Positions 53,566 to 56,889 of a stretch of 56,889 nt of DNA are shown in pieces. Below the pieces are notes generated by a model. That model made no database searches, was not told where the DNA came from, and worked only from the letters and a program-made list of their open reading frames with translations. The position numbers and the translations under genes were made by a program. The DNA comes from Saccharibacillus kuerlensis DSM 22868 (GTDB lineage Bacteria > Bacillota > Bacilli > Paenibacillales > Paenibacillaceae): the NCBI RefSeq assembly GCF_000378145.1, contig NZ_KB899301.1, forward strand, positions 1 to 56,889. Reading direction: 5' to 3'. Position 1 is the first letter of the stretch, and every line of letters starts with the position of its first letter.

Positions 53566-53610
53566 AAGGCGGCTTTTTCCATGTGAGAGTGGGAGGAGCC
53601 GCCTTATTTG
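53566..53610 (+). terminator. Hairpin after zinc-ribbon gene
   Basis: Perfect 9-bp stem AAGGCGGCT/AGCCGCCTT, tail ATTTGG only weakly T-rich. Confidence 0.5.
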
Positions 53611-53727
53611 GTTGTGAAGTTTTAAACAGGCTTTTGTCTGCATGATAAATTGGGAAACATGTCCTCTACCAAGAGAAAGTGGGCTATACTCTACATGAAA
53701 AAATGTTTGTGAAAAGGAGGAAATAAC

Positions 53728-54342
53728 ATGCAGTACATACCGAAACACGTTAATCATTTGCAAATCATGACCGAACCGGAAAAGCAGACTGTGGAAGAAG
53801 GCGTACTGAAACTGCACACTCAGCCGGACACCGACTTTTGGCTGAAAACGCATTACGGATTTGAACGTTACAATGGGCATGTTCTGTACGATGAGATTGA
53901 AGGAGACTTTGAAGCGATTACCGAGCTGGCGATGAACCCCAAGTATATGTTTGATCAATCCGGACTGTTTGTAGAAATTGATCGGGACAATTGGCTAAAG
54001 ACATCGGTCGAGTATATTCCAAACGGTCCTTCACATCTGGGAGCGGTTGTAACGAGAGATGGATATTCGGATTGGTCGACACGCAACGTGGATACAGATC
54101 TGCTCAAGCGGCGGCTGCAGTTTAAAGTTACCCGCGAAGGAAACGACTTCTTTATCCATGCGCGTGAGGCGGGCAGAGAATGGGAGCAGCTGCGAATCGC
54201 GCATCTGCGCTGTCCGGAAGAAGCTGTATTGAAGATAGGATTGTACTCGGCAAGTCCCGGTACAGAGGGTGGTTTCGAGACTTCTTTTTACAGCTTCGAA
54301 ATTAACAAGCATGAACGGAAGAACAGCGGAGAAGCTCAATAA
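53728..54342 (+). CDS. DUF1349 family protein (concanavalin A-like fold)
   Basis: 204 residues, AAAAGGAGG 7 bases before the ATG. PDTDFWLKTHYGFERYNGHV, FEAITELAMNPKYMFDQSGL, DRDNWLKTSVEYIPNG, LGAVVTRDGYSDWST and LKIGLYSASPGTEGGFETSF are the blocks of the DUF1349/regulation-of-enolase-1-like jelly-roll family. Cytoplasmic; may bind a carbohydrate, but no activity is established. A second gene starts inside its 3' end. Confidence 0.87.
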   Translation: MQYIPKHVNHLQIMTEPEKQTVEEGVLKLHTQPDTDFWLKTHYGFERYNGHVLYDEIEGDFEAITELAMNPKYMFDQSGLFVEIDRDNWLKTSVEYIPNGPSHLGAVVTRDGYSDWSTRNVDTDLLKRRLQFKVTREGNDFFIHAREAGREWEQLRIAHLRCPEEAVLKIGLYSASPGTEGGFETSFYSFEINKHERKNSGEAQ

Positions 54343-54511
54343 GATTCAGGAAATACACCAGATCTTGACGCTCAAATGCGATCCTATGTTGGCGGAAGAA
54401 TACAAGGAGCGCTACAAGCAGATTGTTCCCGGTTATGACTCCAATAAATCTCGTTGGAACAGCATACTGCTGGAAGAAGGCGGGTTGGAGACCGAATTTG
54501 CCCAAGAGTAA
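54311..54511 (+). CDS. Small protein overlapping the DUF1349 gene, function unknown
   Basis: 66 residues from ATG 54311, overlapping the previous gene by 32 bases in another frame; no clear ribosome site, so translation would depend on coupling. Sequence MNGRTAEKLNKIQEIHQILT, then CDPMLAEEYKERYKQIVPGY and SRWNSILLEEGG, plausible as a helical soluble protein. Codon composition after the overlap looks coding. Family not recognised. Confidence 0.5.
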   Translation: MNGRTAEKLNKIQEIHQILTLKCDPMLAEEYKERYKQIVPGYDSNKSRWNSILLEEGGLETEFAQE

Positions 54512-54643
54512 AATAAGCGAAACTTTCAATTTTTGTTCCGAATAAGACAGAATAACCTACAGGCAAGTAAGCATTTTCAAGCGAAGTTTGAAATATTGAC
54601 GAACAATAATGAAGTATAAAAGGTTTATCATTCGTTTTTGTTG

Positions 54644-54672
54644 TTGACAAGCGTGTGCAGCTCACCTAGAAT
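54644..54672 (+). promoter_or_regulatory. Sigma-A promoter of pbuG riboswitch transcript
   Basis: Consensus TTGACA (54644-54649), 17-base spacer, TAGAAT (54667-54672), 79 bases upstream of the aptamer. Confidence 0.8.
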
Positions 54673-54750
54673 GTAACCTGTGAAGCCGAACTGCTGGTAT
54701 TCGTTTGCCGGTAAATAGGCGGATAAGGTAATCGACAATTCAATGAAATA

Positions 54751-54929
54751 GCGTTCGTATAATTTCGGGAATAGGCCTGAAAGTCTCTACGTGATCACCG
54801 CAAATGATCGCTCTACGGAACGGGAAAAAGCAGCCTTGCGGCCCAAACGGCCAGTTGCCTCGGCGCAGTGGTTTGCGTTTTCCCTATTCTAAGAGCACCG
54901 GGGGCGAATTTTCGAACCCGGTCTCTTTT
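54751..54929 (+). promoter_or_regulatory. Purine (guanine-type) riboswitch controlling pbuG
   Basis: Aptamer at about 54751-54821: P1 GCGTTCGT with ACGGAACG (one bulge), J1/2 ATAATT, P2 TCGGG/CCTGA closing loop AATAGG, J2/3 GTCTCTAC, P3 GTGATC/GATCGC closing ACCGCAAAT (GG and CC available for the loop-loop contact), J3/1 TCTAC. The C in J3/1 indicates guanine/hypoxanthine rather than adenine. Expression platform: terminator GAGCACCGGG (54893-54902) with CCCGGTCTC (54917-54925) and TTTT, so the ligand should turn pbuG off. Confidence 0.87.
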
Positions 54930-54972
54930 GTCGTTCTCCGCATTCATACTCCAGAGGGGGCAAAATTGTAAC

Positions 54973-56364
54973 ATGGAAAAGTTCTTTAAACTCCAAGAAC
55001 ACGGCACCACAATCAGAACGGAAATTATTGCCGGACTGACAACATTCATCACGATGGCCTATATTCTGATTGTGAACATTTCGTTCCTGGGACCGGATGG
55101 AGCGGGAATTCCGGCTTCGGCCGTATTCTTCGCTACGGCGGTAGGTGCAGGCATCGTAACCATTCTGATGGGACTGTTCGCCAATCTTCCGGTGGCGTTG
55201 GCGCCGGGCATGGGATTGAACGCCTACTTTATGACGGTTGTCCTCAGTTCGAACGGAGCCATTACTTGGCAGGCTGCACTGGGAGCGGTCTTCATTTCGG
55301 GTATTATATTCATCATTCTGACCATCACCAGGATTCGTCAGATGCTCATTGTAGCGGTTCCGTCCTCGATCAAAGCCGCAATTACAGTCGGTATCGGCTT
55401 ATTCGTTACCATTATCGGGATGAAGTTGGGCAACATCGTCACTGTCTCGGCAACAGTAAGCGGCGTGACCGACTTGGCTCAGCTTCAGGCGCCGGTACAT
55501 GTACTCGGTTCGAATTTCCAACTTGCGCTTGGCGACTTCATTCATCAGAAAGACACGCTGCTCTCGCTGATCGGAATTTTCATTATCGGTATTCTGATGG
55601 TAATGAGAATACGCGGAGCGCTGTTGATCGGTATCGTATTGATTACACTGATCGGTATTCCGATGGGAGTGACCAACTTGAGCGGATTGTCTGCCGGCGG
55701 ATGGATTCCTTCGCTTGGCGATCTGGCTGTCGGTCAATTGGACATTATGGGAGCCCTGCAGCTTGGCCTGTTTGAGATCGTATTTGTCTTCACCTTTATC
55801 GAATTGTTCGATACATTCGGTACATTGGTCGGAACAACCGAACGTGCCGGCTTGATGAAGAACAAGGAAGAGGGCGAGAAAAAGCTCGGCAAAGCCATGA
55901 TGGTCGATGCGGTAGGCGTCAGCACGGGTGCAGTACTCGGTACAAGTACGATCACTTCTTATGTAGAGAGTACAGCAGGTATCGCAGAAGGCGGCCGTAC
56001 CGGTCTGACTGCAGTTACAACAGGCGTACTGTTCCTGCTGGCTATGTTCATTGCTCCGTTGGCTCTCGTGGTGCCTTCGGCGGCAACAGCCCCTGCATTG
56101 ATTATGGTAGGCGTTCTGATGATCTCCCAAGTTCGCAGTATTGATTGGGACGATATGCTGCACGCGATTCCGGCTTTCTTGACGATTATCTTCATGCCTT
56201 TCACCAACGGAATCGCAAACGGGATTTCGATCGGTATCCTGTCTTATGTGGTTCTCGGATCGGCAAGCAGCTTGTTCACCAGCCGTAAAGTGAAAATTCA
56301 CTGGCTGATGTGGGTATTGGCGATTATCGTTCTTGCGCGTTATGCTTTCATGGGCGGAGAATAA
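54973..56364 (+). CDS. pbuG: Guanine/hypoxanthine permease PbuG (AzgA-like)
   Basis: 463 residues from ATG 54973 (GAGGGGGC about 12 bases upstream; the open frame before it runs through the riboswitch terminator and is not coding). AzgA/PbuG transporter with about 12-14 membrane segments: GLTTFITMAYILIVNISFLG, VALAPGMGLNAYF, and TFIELFDTFGTLVGTTERAG and GVSTGAVLGTSTITSYVEST, the purine- and proton-binding motifs. It imports hypoxanthine and guanine. Regulation by the guanine-type riboswitch fits exactly. In Bacillus, pbuG sits right beside guaA. Confidence 0.95.
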   Translation: MEKFFKLQEHGTTIRTEIIAGLTTFITMAYILIVNISFLGPDGAGIPASAVFFATAVGAGIVTILMGLFANLPVALAPGMGLNAYFMTVVLSSNGAITWQAALGAVFISGIIFIILTITRIRQMLIVAVPSSIKAAITVGIGLFVTIIGMKLGNIVTVSATVSGVTDLAQLQAPVHVLGSNFQLALGDFIHQKDTLLSLIGIFIIGILMVMRIRGALLIGIVLITLIGIPMGVTNLSGLSAGGWIPSLGDLAVGQLDIMGALQLGLFEIVFVFTFIELFDTFGTLVGTTERAGLMKNKEEGEKKLGKAMMVDAVGVSTGAVLGTSTITSYVESTAGIAEGGRTGLTAVTTGVLFLLAMFIAPLALVVPSAATAPALIMVGVLMISQVRSIDWDDMLHAIPAFLTIIFMPFTNGIANGISIGILSYVVLGSASSLFTSRKVKIHWLMWVLAIIVLARYAFMGGE

Positions 56365-56489
56365 CTCAAGTTTTTCGCAAAAAGCATATGGAAAACATGA
56401 AGATGTGCAAAAAGAAGTATAGAAAAGCATTATAGAGAGAAATAAAACAGATAAAGCGTTCAAAAGGGCTAAGGTACGGAACTGAACAT

Positions 56490-56528
56490 AAGCTGCTGCT
56501 CGTCAATTGACGAGCAGCAGCTTTTTTT
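56490..56528 (+). terminator. Terminator after pbuG
   Basis: AGCTGCTGCTCGTCAATTGACGAGCAGCAGCT, near-perfect 16-bp palindromic stem followed by seven T residues. Confidence 0.93.
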
Positions 56529-56684
56529 ATATTGATCGTATAGTGGCTAGCATATGTATTTAGGACATGTATTTAGGTTTTCTAGATGTACCTGAATCTT
56601 GCCTATATATAGAAGTTATTTTTGAAAGAGTGGAGAGTGATAAGTAAGGAAGAGAAAAAGCATAAAAGTTTTTAATAAAAGGGG

Positions 56685-56713
56685 TTGTTTTACGTTTTGC
56701 AGGATGGTATAGT
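56685..56713 (+). promoter_or_regulatory. Upstream member of tandem strong promoters
   Basis: TTGTTT (56685-56690), 17-base spacer, TATAGT (56708-56713), with an A/T-rich stretch upstream. No coding region begins before the window edge. Confidence 0.55.
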
Positions 56714-56823
56714 CTAGGAACGGCCTTGAGAGAGCGCCTAAGCGGTTCGGACAAGTGAGCAGGTACAGAATAGAATCGGAATAGACGCTTCGCAAGAAGC
56801 TGAAAAAAGATTTTAAAAAAGAC

Positions 56824-56852
56824 TTGCAAAACGAAAACGAACATGCTAATAT
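56824..56852 (+). promoter_or_regulatory. Downstream strong promoter, stable-RNA-like
   Basis: TTGCAA (56824-56829), 17-base spacer, TAATAT (56847-56852), preceded by A tracts (GAAAAAAGATTTTAAAAAAG) resembling an UP element. Tandem promoters of this type drive rRNA operons in Bacillales. No ORF follows to the window end. Confidence 0.6.
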
Positions 56853-56889
56853 ATAAGAGTTGCTGCTGCGAGACAATGGTTGACCGGCG

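Overview
The window looks like chromosome of an endospore-former-type Bacillota, most likely Paenibacillaceae (Paenibacillus or Saccharibacillus-like). Reasons: strong AGGAGG-type ribosome sites, frequent TTG/GTG starts, a bacilliredoxin (implying bacillithiol), EcsA/EcsB, LipL-type lipoyl relay enzyme, YneF, LCP protein, and guaA and pbuG close together as in Bacillus. The genus is an inference; there is no rRNA in the window. Most genes are core metabolism or housekeeping, set between long intergenic stretches rich in repeats.

Layout. 1-288: left end of an IS3-family element cut by the window edge. 344-3951: free methionine-R-sulfoxide reductase, a winged-helix protein, a 14-TM drug exporter and a convergent MarR regulator. 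4406-6420: EcsA/EcsB ABC pair. 6420-7123: repeat-rich intergenic region. 7124-13205: flavoprotein, bacilliredoxin, NadE, AcpS-MutY (overlapping), Mn-SodA. 13813-18609: GNAT, a QueG-alkyltransferase fusion, YneF, FolE, a lipoprotein. 18759-22018: ABC export pair with its TetR regulator, then LipL. 22190-28471: membrane-anchored hydrolase, IclR regulator, two GNATs, aconitase. 28810-33224: Ddl, small proteins, inositol monophosphatase family enzyme, secreted SGNH hydrolase. 33311-36439: large multi-PAS hybrid histidine kinase. 37002-39499: HemL and an LCP cell-wall ligase. 39950-42579: ABC-2 exporter with two permeases. 43463-45555: PrxQ peroxidase, a small protein, DedA. 45747-56364: guaA, then an accessory-looking block (Bcr/CflA efflux, ComP/ComA-like two-component system, ABC pair, zinc-ribbon small protein, DUF1349 protein), then pbuG under a guanine-type purine riboswitch. 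The last 200 bases hold two tandem strong promoters, suggesting a stable-RNA operon just beyond the edge.

The main unexpected signals are: (1) a dispersed MITE-like family (three copies, about 160-228 bp) with TCGAGAAAGT-type terminal inverted repeats, two copies lying between duplicated intrinsic terminators; (2) the palindrome GTTTCA-N5-TGAAAC present over the iclR promoter and again upstream of acnA, predicting a regulatory link; (3) a QueG-Ogt fusion joined by an alanine-rich linker; (4) the two-component/ABC/zinc-ribbon block between guaA and pbuG with a 19-bp triple direct repeat in front of its ABC genes; (5) a 62-bp tandem repeat built from the 3' end of hemL. Starts were chosen by ribosome-site spacing; gene identities come from motif recognition, not from database searches.
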